64,000 nt of DNA from the NCBI GenBank assembly GCA_028279825.1, contig JANQNA010000007.1, positions 183,877 through 247,876 of the forward strand, given 5' to 3'. The stretch is from an archaeon (GTDB taxonomy: Archaea; Aenigmatarchaeota; Aenigmatarchaeia; GW2011-AR5). Each line of letters opens with the position of its first letter. The first letter of the stretch is position 1. The notes beneath the pieces are model-generated. The model was not told where the DNA came from and searched no databases. It was given only the letters and a program-made list of their open reading frames with translations. Shown here piece after piece: positions 38,712-47,783 of the stretch. A program made the position numbers and the translations under genes.

Positions 38712-38838
38712 GCGGGGATACCCAAGTCTGGTCAAAGGGGCAGGACTTAAGACACCTTTTTGGGAAAAAGCTGTACCAAAAACGTGACGGAAATCCTGTG
38801 GCTTAGTGCCTGCGAGGGTTCAAATCCCTTTCCCCGCA
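38712..38838 (+). tRNA. tRNA-Leu(TAA) with predicted 41-nt intron (38752-38792) at the canonical 37/38 site; CCA not encoded
   Basis: Acceptor GCGGGGA/TCCCCGC; anticodon stem CAGGA/TCCTG; loop CTTAAG^A; T-arm GAGGG-TTCAAAT-CCCTT. Confidence 0.92.
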
Positions 38839-38859
38839 CTATATTATAGACCAGAGTGA

Positions 38860-39186
38860 ATGAATATGAAACCAACAGGACCAAACGAGAATGTAAAAAA
38901 ACTGATAGAGAAATTCAGAAAGGAAAAACGCCTAGTCTTAGCCAAGCATTTAGCTAAGCCTGCAAGAAGCAAAAGTCCTGTGAATGTTACAAAGATAGAC
39001 AAGATGTGCAAAGAGAATGACATAGCTGCAGTGCCTGGAAAAGTGTTAGGATCGGGGGAAATAAAGAAACCGGTAAATGTTTACGCATTGAATTTTTCCA
39101 AGGAAGCAGAGAACAAAATAAAAGCGGCCGGAGGGAAATGTGCATCTTTGGAAAGTCTTGACAAAAAAGCGAGGATCATTATATGA
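38860..39186 (+). CDS. rpl18e: 50S ribosomal protein L18e
   Basis: KPARSKSPVNVTKIDKMCKENDIAAVPGKVLGSGEIKKPVNVYAL. Confidence 0.95.
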   Translation: MNMKPTGPNENVKKLIEKFRKEKRLVLAKHLAKPARSKSPVNVTKIDKMCKENDIAAVPGKVLGSGEIKKPVNVYALNFSKEAENKIKAAGGKCASLESLDKKARIII

Positions 39187-39575
39187 TTGTAGACGGAAAG
39201 AATGCGGTACTTGGAAGACTGGCTGTAAATACTGCAAAGAAGCTTATGGCCGGGGAAGAAGTTCACATATACAACGCAGAGAAAGTGATAATTACAGGAA
39301 GGCCAATAGAGATAAAGAAGAAGTATCTTGAGAGAAGGGCGCGGGGTTCACCGCATCACGGACCGTTCTTCCCAAGAATGCCAAACTTGATAGTCAGAAG
39401 GACAATAAGAGGCATGCTGCCATATAAAACAAATAAAGGGCGGACAGCTTTCAAGAAGTTACGCGTATACAACGGTCCGCCTAAAGAGAAGGCGGAAAGC
39501 GTTGCTACGAAACAGATAAGAAGCAAGTTCATAACAGTCGGCGAGGTAGCAAAGACATTAGGGTGGAGTGGATGA
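39183..39575 (+). CDS. rpl13: 50S ribosomal protein L13
   Basis: DGKNAVLGRLAVNTAKKLMAGEEVHIYNAEKVIITG; RTIRGMLPYKTNKGR. Confidence 0.96.
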   Translation: MIVDGKNAVLGRLAVNTAKKLMAGEEVHIYNAEKVIITGRPIEIKKKYLERRARGSPHHGPFFPRMPNLIVRRTIRGMLPYKTNKGRTAFKKLRVYNGPPKEKAESVATKQIRSKFITVGEVAKTLGWSG

Positions 39576-39985
39576 AAAAGAAAAAGACCTTGATAACTAT
39601 AGGAAAAAGGAAGAAATCTACAGCCCGTGCTGTTGTTACGGAAGGCAAGGGAAAGATAACGATTAATTCAAGATCAATTGATACAATGGAACCAAGGTAT
39701 GTCCAGCTAAGAGTGAATGAACCTGTAATGCTGGCTGGCGAAAAGGCCAAGACAATGGACATAAAGGTCCGCGTGAGCGGCGGGGGCGTCTGGGGACAAG
39801 CTAACGCTTCACGTACGGCTATTGCAAATGCTATCGTCGGATGGACAAAGGACAACAAACTAAAAGATATGTACACTGATTATGATAGATCGCTGCTAGT
39901 ATCAGACCCCAGAAGAACGGAACCACACAAACCTTCCAGATCCAGCAAGGGTCCAAGAAGATCAAAGCAGCAGTCAAAGAGGTAA
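39572..39985 (+). CDS. rps9: 30S ribosomal protein S9
   Basis: GKRKKSTARAVVTEGKGKITINS; VSGGGVWGQANASRTAIANAIV; SKGPRRSKQQSKR. Confidence 0.96.
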   Translation: MKKKKTLITIGKRKKSTARAVVTEGKGKITINSRSIDTMEPRYVQLRVNEPVMLAGEKAKTMDIKVRVSGGGVWGQANASRTAIANAIVGWTKDNKLKDMYTDYDRSLLVSDPRRTEPHKPSRSSKGPRRSKQQSKR

Positions 39986-40006
39986 GCTTTTCAAAAAAGC
40001 TTAACC
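39981..40006 (+). terminator. Stem-loop overlapping S9 stop codon
   Basis: GGTAAGCTTTT-caa-AAAAGCTTAACC (one bulge). Confidence 0.5.
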
Positions 40007-40040
40007 AAAATGGGAAGATCAAAAATAATAGTGATGTAAA

Positions 40041-40235
40041 ATGATAATACCAGTAAGATGTTTCACATGCGGAAAGCCGATAGCAGGCCTCTGGGACAAG
40101 TTCAGAGAGCGAACCGGGAGAGGAGAAGAGCCGGGAAAGGTTCTGGATGACCTGAAGGTGGACAGATATTGTTGTCGTGCACTGCTGCTTACACACAAGG
40201 ACGTCGTAGATAAGATAGCAAAGTATCGTGCCTAA
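40041..40235 (+). CDS. rpoN: DNA-directed RNA polymerase subunit N (Rpb10)
   Basis: [21 protein letters not shown]...[12 protein letters not shown]. Confidence 0.97.
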   Translation: MIIPVRCFTCGKPIAGLWDKFRERTGRGEEPGKVLDDLKVDRYCCRALLLTHKDVVDKIAKYRA

Positions 40236-40266
40236 GCCTTTTTCTTCAGAAGAAAAATCCTTAAGG
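40231..40266 (+). terminator. Stem-loop overlapping RpoN stop codon
   Basis: TTTTTCTT-cag-AAGAAAAA core with outer CCTAAG/CTTAAGG pairing. Confidence 0.55.
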
Positions 40267-40303
40267 GAAAAAGAATTATTAAGTTTTCTGTTGTTAGTTA
40301 ATT

Positions 40304-41014
40304 ATGGATATTGTTCAACTGCTGGCTATAGCAAGAGTCAAGCCCGACAAGAAGCTTGACCAGTACTTCTTAAAGGAAGATTCAATAATTGAAGAGGAAA
40401 TCGGCTATGCTGAGCTGGCGCCTGAAGATACGGTGCTGGAGGTCGGGGCCGGAATAGGCAACCTGACGATACATCTGTCTAAAAAATCCAAGGTTATTGC
40501 CATTGAGAAGGATTTTTCATTCTCAAGACTGCTTAGAGGCATTCCAAATACAAATGCAATCATGGGCAATGCTTTAGAGGTATTGGAATCTTTGAGAGGT
40601 TCAAACAAATTCAACAAGATAGTCGCGAATATTCCTTATTCAATATCTCAGGACTTGATGATAGAATTCTTCAGGCACAGATGGGATACAGCTGTCATAA
40701 TGGTCCAGAAGGAGTTTGCTGAAAAATTAGTATCAGAAGAACGGCTTGGCAAGGTTATGAAGGAGCTGGCTGACATAAAGATTGTCAAGAATGTTCCTGC
40801 CGAAGCGTTTTATCCTAAGGCCGTAAAATCTTCGATTTTACTCATTAAGCAGAAGAAGCTTATAGATTATGATTTCTGGAACTTTGTTCATGCATTACGG
40901 CCTAACAAGAATGTGTCAAATCAAGTTAAGAAATGCTCCCCGAGCATTTCTAAGAAGAAGGTTCACCAACTGTCAATAGGTGAAATAAAACAACTTTACA
41001 AGAGAAATTCGTAG
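40304..41014 (+). CDS. ksgA: rRNA adenine dimethyltransferase KsgA/Dim1
   Basis: LDQYFLKE; VLEVGAGIGNLTIHLS; KIVANIPYSIS. Confidence 0.94.
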   Translation: MDIVQLLAIARVKPDKKLDQYFLKEDSIIEEEIGYAELAPEDTVLEVGAGIGNLTIHLSKKSKVIAIEKDFSFSRLLRGIPNTNAIMGNALEVLESLRGSNKFNKIVANIPYSISQDLMIEFFRHRWDTAVIMVQKEFAEKLVSEERLGKVMKELADIKIVKNVPAEAFYPKAVKSSILLIKQKKLIDYDFWNFVHALRPNKNVSNQVKKCSPSISKKKVHQLSIGEIKQLYKRNS

Positions 41015-41069
41015 GTTAATTCTATAAACTAGAAATACTTAAGAACCCGCAAATCTATAGGTAATCGAT

Positions 41070-41699
41070 ATGTCTGAAACAATAGCATTACAGAATGAAT
41101 TATTTGCTGATGTGGGTAGGCGAAGCTCTGACCTTGGGCCATCACCCAAGTACGGCGAAGGAGCCGGCGTGCTCAGACCTTATGTTGATGCCGCAATAGG
41201 CAACCTGAGGAAGTATTATCAGAAGGTAGTCGGACAAAGGCCCGATTTTGGCGATGCACGCATTTCAATGAAAAAACTACCCATTACACGCAGAGGTATT
41301 ATGCACGGTGCATATGATCCTGCCACGGGACGCGTTTATGTTAACAAGGACTCTGTTGAAGCAGGCCCTGATACGCCAATCAGGAAAAAACTAAGGAAAA
41401 AGGGCTTGACTGAAAACCCACAGGATGTTGTTGCACATGAACTTACACATCATACACAAAAGAAAACGGGTGCTATACAGAGATATTCTAATAGACTCGG
41501 TAAACTGGCGAGATACGTTATAGAAGGTGCAGCAAGTATTATTACCGGTGAAATTACGGGCAGGCCCCAGGATTCATACCCGAGAGAACAGAGTACAGTG
41601 AGCCGGCTTATGAAAAGATACGGGATTAAGGACATGGTAACCGGTACAGCCCCGGTTAGAGTCAGACGTGCATTTGTTCCTGCGTACAGGACCGCTTAA
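41070..41699 (+). CDS. Putative zincin-like metalloprotease
   Basis: DVVAHELTHHTQKKTGAIQ (HExxH-type, HELTH). Confidence 0.6.
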   Translation: MSETIALQNELFADVGRRSSDLGPSPKYGEGAGVLRPYVDAAIGNLRKYYQKVVGQRPDFGDARISMKKLPITRRGIMHGAYDPATGRVYVNKDSVEAGPDTPIRKKLRKKGLTENPQDVVAHELTHHTQKKTGAIQRYSNRLGKLARYVIEGAASIITGEITGRPQDSYPREQSTVSRLMKRYGIKDMVTGTAPVRVRRAFVPAYRTA

Positions 41700-41908
41700 G
41701 ATACTATGATTTTATTCTTGCCGCGGAAGGTTGAACCCATTTTGGTCTCGTCAGGCACGTGACCTTTCTGGAGCATTCTTATTTCCTGAAGGGTCTGAAG
41801 ATGCGATTTGCTGTGAATCTTCAGCGCTCTCCAGCTTGGAAATATCTGTTCACAACGCATGCACTTTACGGATTTCACCTTTTTCCCGGCCTTTTTCACT
41901 TTTCTCAT
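41696..41908 (-). CDS. Small C2H2 zinc finger protein
   Basis: VKCMRCEQIFPSWRALKIHSKSHL, C-x2-C-x12-H-x3-H. Confidence 0.8.
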   Translation of the reverse strand: MRKVKKAGKKVKSVKCMRCEQIFPSWRALKIHSKSHLQTLQEIRMLQKGHVPDETKMGSTFRGKNKIIVS

Positions 41909-41958
41909 ACTGTTAATAATGAAAGAAGAAATAAAAAGATATTTGCAAAGATACAGGA

Positions 41959-43053
41959 ATGCTTCTTTACAGATATACTCCAAAAACAACAGCAGATCTT
42001 GTAGGTAATAAAAAGGCTATACTCGGGATAAAGGAATTCCTGGCAAAATGGAAGAAAGGTATGTCTCTTTTGGTTCACGGCCAGCCTGGCAGCGGCAAGT
42101 CTTCTGCTCTTAAGCTGCTTGCCAAAGAGCTTGGCTACCAGGTTATGGAAGTTCACGGGAATGAGAAGATTGATGTCAAGAAGCTGATACAATCTTCAGG
42201 TCAGCAGGGCGTGTTTTTCAGAAAAAAAGTCATACTTGTGGAAGACATTGACACCAAGGCAATAAGAGGCATAGGTGACCTGATAAAAAAGAGCAGTCAT
42301 CCCGTGATATGTACGGCGGCTGACGCCTATAAGGTTAATCCTCCTGTCAGAAAACTCTTCAAACTGATGAAATTTGAAAAGATACGTGATATGGAGCTTC
42401 TCAAATTCGCAGAAAAGGTATGTGAGAAAGAAAAGATAGGCATAGAAAAGAGGAACCTGGAACAGATCGTGAAGATATGCAACGGTGATGTGAGATCTTT
42501 GCTGATAGACATTGACGCGGTAAGGCTTGGCGTGAACGTAAAAGATCTTGGTTACAGGAATATTGAAGATAACGTGTTCAACACGATAAGACTGATCTTC
42601 AAGACAATGAGTATTGACAACACAAAAATTGCTTTAGAGAAATCAGAGAAGGATGCTGAAGAGATCTTCCACTGGCTGGAGGAAAACATAAAAGAGGAAT
42701 ACGATCTGATATCTTTAGCAGATGCTTATGATTATCTTTCTAAAGCGGATGTTTTTTACACAAGAATAATCCGGAGACAATCATGGTCCCTGCAGAAGTA
42801 TTTTTCCGGCCTGGCTGTCTACGGCACTGCTCTGGCCAAGAAGAAGGCTTCTCCCAAATTTGTAGCTTACAGGTATCCAAGAATTCCAAGAAGAATCAGT
42901 CCTGCGGCCCTGGAAAAACTATCAAGACCTTTGCATACATCAAGAAGGAAGAGCGTGAAGTACCTGCCTGTCGTGAAAATGCTGGCAAAGAGTGGCGATA
43001 TCTGTGAAGATCTGGGTATGGACGAAAAGGAAACAGCTTCAATACTTGGCTAG
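41959..43053 (+). CDS. rfcL: Replication factor C large subunit
   Basis: LLYRYTPKTTADLVGNKKAI; HGQPGSGKSSALKLLAKELGY; CNGDVRSLLIDID. Confidence 0.94.
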   Translation: MLLYRYTPKTTADLVGNKKAILGIKEFLAKWKKGMSLLVHGQPGSGKSSALKLLAKELGYQVMEVHGNEKIDVKKLIQSSGQQGVFFRKKVILVEDIDTKAIRGIGDLIKKSSHPVICTAADAYKVNPPVRKLFKLMKFEKIRDMELLKFAEKVCEKEKIGIEKRNLEQIVKICNGDVRSLLIDIDAVRLGVNVKDLGYRNIEDNVFNTIRLIFKTMSIDNTKIALEKSEKDAEEIFHWLEENIKEEYDLISLADAYDYLSKADVFYTRIIRRQSWSLQKYFSGLAVYGTALAKKKASPKFVAYRYPRIPRRISPAALEKLSRPLHTSRRKSVKYLPVVKMLAKSGDICEDLGMDEKETASILG

Positions 43054-43454
43054 GCGCCTATCAGTTCCTGAGAAGAATTGTATTTTGTGAAATTGAATAT
43101 TATCTGTTCGTGAGACGCCACCAAAAGATCTATATCTACTGTCTCAGAACCTGAACAGTCGGGCGGGTTTATCGTATATTCTAAATTCACCAAAAAACCT
43201 TTTGCACCCAATGAGTCTTCCGTCAGCTTTTTTAATTCGTCGAGACGGGTTGTAAGATTTATGCAGCTGCCGTTTGTCATCGTGTTTTCAGCTATGTAAT
43301 TAAACTGGTCCATGATATTGTAGAAATGAAAATCATTTGATACGCGTGCCTGGGAGGATGCGTCTATAATGAAGTAATCTTCCAGTAAGACGGATATACT
43401 AAGAAATACGCTTGTTGCAACTACCGCGGAAATTATGAACCACTGGCCCTTCAT
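43050..43454 (-). CDS. Secreted pilin-like / membrane-anchored protein
   Basis: MKGQWFIISAVVATSVFLSISVLL N-terminal hydrophobic helix resembling class III signal peptide. Confidence 0.6.
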   Translation of the reverse strand: MKGQWFIISAVVATSVFLSISVLLEDYFIIDASSQARVSNDFHFYNIMDQFNYIAENTMTNGSCINLTTRLDELKKLTEDSLGAKGFLVNLEYTINPPDCSGSETVDIDLLVASHEQIIFNFTKYNSSQELIGA

Positions 43455-43747
43455 GGGTTCACCGCCACAATCTGTGCGTGCATAACATCTCCTATTCTAA
43501 TAACGTTAGACTTGTTTATTATGTTTTCGTTTACAAGAAGATCTATTATTTCGTTGCCTACCGCATTTATTATTGTGGCGTTTTTCACCAGGTCAATGGC
43601 TTCCTCTTTCTCGCAGTTTTTATCTGAATAGAAGTCATTAACTTCTATGGAAACTTCCCCTTCTGAAAAATCCTTGCCTAATACGTCTTTGTCGCATATT
43701 GCAAGTAACTTTTCTTCGCCCTGTTCGAAAAGTCTATAAGAGAACAT
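43451..43747 (-). CDS. DUF424-like archaeal protein
   Basis: KLLAICDKDVLGKDFSEGEVSIEVNDFY...ATIINAVGNEII...VIRIGDVMHAQIV pattern. Confidence 0.8.
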   Translation of the reverse strand: MFSYRLFEQGEEKLLAICDKDVLGKDFSEGEVSIEVNDFYSDKNCEKEEAIDLVKNATIINAVGNEIIDLLVNENIINKSNVIRIGDVMHAQIVAVNP

Positions 43748-44145
43748 TATATCCGCCTTGCAGGTCTTTTGGCACCGCACGCCTCGCATTTAATGAACAT
43801 GTAGTTATCAATCTTTTGTATTGATGTATCGGGTTTTCCACATTCCTTGCATAAGACAAATTCTTTTGCATATTCCTTTATCCGCTGATTAACAAGGGAA
43901 GAATGGGCTTTTCCCTGAAGTATGAGATCGTTGCCCCTCATGTTACCGGGCATTGCAAGTTCTTTGAACATAAATTTTGACATTTCGCTTACTTCCCTGC
44001 GCAGCTTCTTTGCTATATCCGTGAAATTCTTTATTGTTGTCTGCCGTTTTTCCGTATAGACTGATGCCGTTGGTATTTCGAACCTGGATTCGGTCTTGGC
44101 CGGTATACTCTTCATTGCTCTTTTCAGAAGTTCTTCATAACTCAC
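43747..44145 (-). CDS. Translation initiation factor aIF2 subunit beta
   Basis: KTTIKNF-like QTTIKNFTDIAKKL; zinc ribbon CKECGKPDT...CEACGAKRP. Confidence 0.95.
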   Translation of the reverse strand: MSYEELLKRAMKSIPAKTESRFEIPTASVYTEKRQTTIKNFTDIAKKLRREVSEMSKFMFKELAMPGNMRGNDLILQGKAHSSLVNQRIKEYAKEFVLCKECGKPDTSIQKIDNYMFIKCEACGAKRPARRI

Positions 44146-44497
44146 TTACATCACCCATATACTTTGTTTTTGCCGATTTGATTGTTCCCGTCACGCCCAG
44201 TATCTTTATGATACATCTTGTTTCTCCTATCATAGATATAAGCGAAAGTACTGTACGTACGTTCTCAACACTATTATGCCTACACTTTAAAATACCTGTC
44301 TGTTTTGTCTCGCTATAAGAATTGTGCACAAACCAGATACCTGCCTCCGAAGAACCGAGCTCTCCTAGAAACTCCATTGAATTGGTCCAGACAGCATTCA
44401 CAAACTCGCCGTAAATCACTGGTGTATCCGATATGATCTCGAAGACTATGTATCTCTTTGCAGGTCTCATGCTTGGCGGTAATATCTTAGGCTCCAT
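44135..44497 (-). CDS. rnp2: RNase P component 2 (Pop5)
   Basis: PPSMRPAKRYIVFEII; CRHNSVENVRTVLSLI. Confidence 0.9.
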   Translation of the reverse strand: MEPKILPPSMRPAKRYIVFEIISDTPVIYGEFVNAVWTNSMEFLGELGSSEAGIWFVHNSYSETKQTGILKCRHNSVENVRTVLSLISMIGETRCIIKILGVTGTIKSAKTKYMGDVSEL

Positions 44498-44817
44498 TAT
44501 TCTCTAACTCCTTCGTATCTTTTTTGTATACTATCTTTCACTAACTTGAATGCCTTTTCTGCATCAACGTTTAATTGGTTTGATAGGCGCAAAATAACAA
44601 ACAATAAGTCTCCTATGCCATCTTCAAAAACATCAGACTTTTCCTTGATTATGCGCTTTCTTTCTTCCAGTTCTTTGTACCTCAGGTGTTTGCTCATTTC
44701 AAGAAGTTCCTCATGAACATGATCAAACTTGTCTATGTTTGGGTCGTCAGACCAATTGTTTTTTTCTGCAAATTCCTTGATTATCTTTTGGGCTTCACTT
44801 ATCTTCAATTTTAACAC
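44497..44817 (-). CDS. MazG-like nucleotide pyrophosphohydrolase
   Basis: HEELLEMSKHLRYKELEERK...DGIGDLLFVILRLSNQL. Confidence 0.85.
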   Translation of the reverse strand: MLKLKISEAQKIIKEFAEKNNWSDDPNIDKFDHVHEELLEMSKHLRYKELEERKRIIKEKSDVFEDGIGDLLFVILRLSNQLNVDAEKAFKLVKDSIQKRYEGVRE

Positions 44818-45493
44818 CTTCCATTCGCGCTCCGCTCAATTTCTCACGGTTCCGCTTCACGATATTCTCAGGTACAGTCGACACTGTTTCTATGGCTTTG
44901 CCAAGTTCCAGGCCAAGTATGTTCGCTATTGAAGCTAACTCACGGCCGGATCTCATTCCCCACTTGTTTATAGCAGCTGATGATGTAATGATTTTTGTGT
45001 TGTACTTTTTGCAAAGCTCAATATTCTTCTTCAAAGATGACAGAGTGTAGATTCTGTTACGTTTATAAGACTCTAAAACCTCTCTAAAATTCAGTTCTAT
45101 TGCCACGTTATTGTCGTGAGCTGCACGGACGCAAATATGATCTAATCCAGAGTCTTTGCGGCCTAACTCCGGGTGGCACAGCACGTCTACCATTGAGTTT
45201 TCACAGGCAGCCCTGTTGACATCATAATTGCCGCCATGGACCATGAGGACTTCCGCTTTGTCACGGGCCTTTTTGGCTAAATCATTCAGGTCCTGGGCCT
45301 TCGAGGCTTTGATCATCAAACAGGAGACAAGGTCTATACCCTCTGCCTTTGGCAATTCACTAGCTTCGCTAGTGAAGTACCTTACTATACCTATGCCTGA
45401 GAAGCCCAGATGCCTTGCCATCTGAGCCATTTCTTCTACAGTATTCTCGCCTATAGACAGGCTTGTTTGTATATTCAGATCGTAGAATGTCAT
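44795..45493 (-). CDS. rnp3: RNase P component 3 (Rpp30)
   Basis: VDVLCHPELGRKDSGLDHICVRAAHDNNVAIELNF. Confidence 0.93.
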   Translation of the reverse strand: MTFYDLNIQTSLSIGENTVEEMAQMARHLGFSGIGIVRYFTSEASELPKAEGIDLVSCLMIKASKAQDLNDLAKKARDKAEVLMVHGGNYDVNRAACENSMVDVLCHPELGRKDSGLDHICVRAAHDNNVAIELNFREVLESYKRNRIYTLSSLKKNIELCKKYNTKIITSSAAINKWGMRSGRELASIANILGLELGKAIETVSTVPENIVKRNREKLSGARMEGVKIEDK

Positions 45494-45536
45494 AAAAGAT
45501 AGTTCACGAGAAAGTTTTTAACTAGAACAAAAATAG

Positions 45537-46004
45537 CTATTTTCTGCTTTTCTTTCCGGAAGAAGTTAAGCCGCGGAAGGCCCTTCTGCGCTGCGTGACA
45601 ATCCAGTTTCTTTCCTTATCCTTCTTTACGGAAGGGTGGGACTTGTCAACGATTATAACTTCGTAATACTTGTATTTTCCGTCTTCTGCCACGATATAAG
45701 AATTCAGAACTTCCATGTTCGGGAACTTTCGCGCTACGCGCTTTTCGGCAATGGCCTTTTTGTTCATGACGGGCGTGTAGAAAAGACCCATTTTTCTTGG
45801 TTTTCTACCCTGCATTGGTGTAGGTCTTCGGCGTCCACCCTTTTTGATACGTGTTCTTACAATAACAAAACCTTGTTTAGCCTTGTAACCAAGAGTTCTT
45901 GCCCTGTCAGCCCGGGTTGGCCGCGCTACGCGCTTCACAACAGGCTGTTTTCTCCATCTGCTTATACGAGGAGAAACAGACTCCTTTACGTCTTTATACT
46001 TCAT
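45537..46004 (-). CDS. rpl15e: 50S ribosomal protein L15e
   Basis: RPTRADRARTLGYKAKQGFVIVRTRIKKGGRRRP. Confidence 0.96.
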   Translation of the reverse strand: MKYKDVKESVSPRISRWRKQPVVKRVARPTRADRARTLGYKAKQGFVIVRTRIKKGGRRRPTPMQGRKPRKMGLFYTPVMNKKAIAEKRVARKFPNMEVLNSYIVAEDGKYKYYEVIIVDKSHPSVKKDKERNWIVTQRRRAFRGLTSSGKKSRK

Positions 46005-46063
46005 CAGAGAAGGTTGCAAACTTAATTATTTAAAGTTGTTTACAAAATTAGGATTGTGATAAG

Positions 46064-46291
46064 ATGGGTGCAGGAATAAAGCTTGTTATCGGTCTGATAA
46101 TATTTCTTTTAGGTCTATATTGGTATATGCCAAATACCATAGTTACATCAATCTTTGGCAGAACGGCCTTCCAGTCGTTTCTGACAGTATTCCAGGGACT
46201 TTTCGGGTTGGTCCTGATAGTTCTTGGTCTGATTGTCGCATGGATAGAGTATGAAGACATAAAATGGTCAAGAAAGGGCAAGAAGAAATAG
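46064..46291 (+). CDS. Small membrane protein
   Basis: Two hydrophobic segments. Confidence 0.6.
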   Translation: MGAGIKLVIGLIIFLLGLYWYMPNTIVTSIFGRTAFQSFLTVFQGLFGLVLIVLGLIVAWIEYEDIKWSRKGKKK

Positions 46292-46351
46292 ATTTTTACT
46301 ATTTGTCGATACTCTCAGTACTCTTTATCTAATTTCTCTCTAAATTTCTCT

Positions 46352-47446
46352 ATGCGTGCTGTTGAACTTCCAGATTCGATACGTAAACAAATGATGCCTA
46401 AAATGACGAAGGATTTCTTCGGGCCATCGCCCGGTATATTCATTGGTACGTACGGCTATCCGGATGTCAACACAGGACCACTGGGAATGGTAACACAGAA
46501 CAACTCGAGCCCGGCGGACTGGTTAAAAAAGAGCTATCAGGAGATAATAGCCATAAGATCAGGGATGATAAGATCGGCGAAAAAGGAAAATATTTTCTCT
46601 AAAGAGAAAATAGTAGCGAACATGCAAGAGATTTCCCTAGCAAAGGTGCCAACGGAAGTCGAAATGATGTTCAACAAGGCACCAAGGCTTTCAATAAACT
46701 TCGATGCGATTGTGCAGCCAATGGGGGCATTTGCAAAACTGGAAAAACTGACAGTAACGGAAAATCCCAAGATTTCGAGAAAAGTTGAAAGAATAACTTC
46801 TGATGACCTGAAAGCGGCAGAGTCCACGTTCCAGCTTTATAGAGCTGGAACAGATGTGTACAAGGTCCAAACGATTCTTTCTTCCGGTGCTTTAGGTATC
46901 GCGAAGCGGATGGTGCCGACAAGATGGTCGATAACTGCCACGGATGATATAATCGGTAAAAGCCTGCTAAAGCAAGTGAGAGATTACAAGTCTGTAAACG
47001 AATATATGGTTTTCGAGGCGTTCAATCTGGATAACCATTTTTTGATACTTTTAATGCCAGGCAGCTGGGAATTTGAAAACGTGGAGAGCTGGTTTTCAGG
47101 AGCCTGGGGACTTTCACATGAGTATGAGCCGTTCTCCGGGCGTACTAAATATGCGGAGAAACAGGCAGGCGGATATTATGCTTCTAGACTGGCAATAATC
47201 GAGTATTTGAGGAAGATACGCCGCCAGGCAAGAGTTTTTGCGCTTCGCGAGATACACAAAGAGTATAGCACGCCCTTAGGCGTATGGCAGGTAAGAGAAA
47301 ACGTGAGGGCTGCCATGGCGAAGCCACGTCGCTTTGCTACGCTTAGGGAGGCTTTAACCTACATGGGACAGCTGACCAAGAAGCCGCTCAATCTTTATAC
47401 TGACAAAAGCAGGATTCTTCGGCAACGAAGGTTGACGGACTTTTAA
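46352..47446 (+). CDS. Nre family DNA repair protein with C-terminal PIP-like motif
   Basis: GPSPGIFIGTYGYPDVNTGPL; C-terminal RQRRLTDF. Confidence 0.85.
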   Translation: MRAVELPDSIRKQMMPKMTKDFFGPSPGIFIGTYGYPDVNTGPLGMVTQNNSSPADWLKKSYQEIIAIRSGMIRSAKKENIFSKEKIVANMQEISLAKVPTEVEMMFNKAPRLSINFDAIVQPMGAFAKLEKLTVTENPKISRKVERITSDDLKAAESTFQLYRAGTDVYKVQTILSSGALGIAKRMVPTRWSITATDDIIGKSLLKQVRDYKSVNEYMVFEAFNLDNHFLILLMPGSWEFENVESWFSGAWGLSHEYEPFSGRTKYAEKQAGGYYASRLAIIEYLRKIRRQARVFALREIHKEYSTPLGVWQVRENVRAAMAKPRRFATLREALTYMGQLTKKPLNLYTDKSRILRQRRLTDF

Positions 47447-47514
47447 GGGGTTTCCGTTTAAAAAGCTTATTCCTATAATCTTAGTAGAAAACACACAAAC
47501 CGGAGGTTAAAAAC

Positions 47515-47742
47515 ATGGTACAATTCGAAACCATAAAAAGTGAAGAGATAAAATTCGGCAACAACAACTTTTTGGAAATTGCCAGGAAAAAAGCTATAGC
47601 GGATGACGGAGAAAACACATTCATCTCTATAAGCCGTGGTTTTATAACCCAGAATGGCGAGAAAAGATACAGAAAGTCGTTCAGCGTGCCTATCGACGAC
47701 GAAGTAATTTCGTTCATAGCAACAAAAATTAAAGAGATTTAG
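47515..47742 (+). CDS. Hypothetical small protein
   Basis: ORF with purine-rich upstream sequence GGAGG. Confidence 0.6.
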   Translation: MVQFETIKSEEIKFGNNNFLEIARKKAIADDGENTFISISRGFITQNGEKRYRKSFSVPIDDEVISFIATKIKEI

Positions 47743-47783
47743 GCGACTTTCCTTCTCTCTCTTTTTTTATTTTTGGTGACAAA

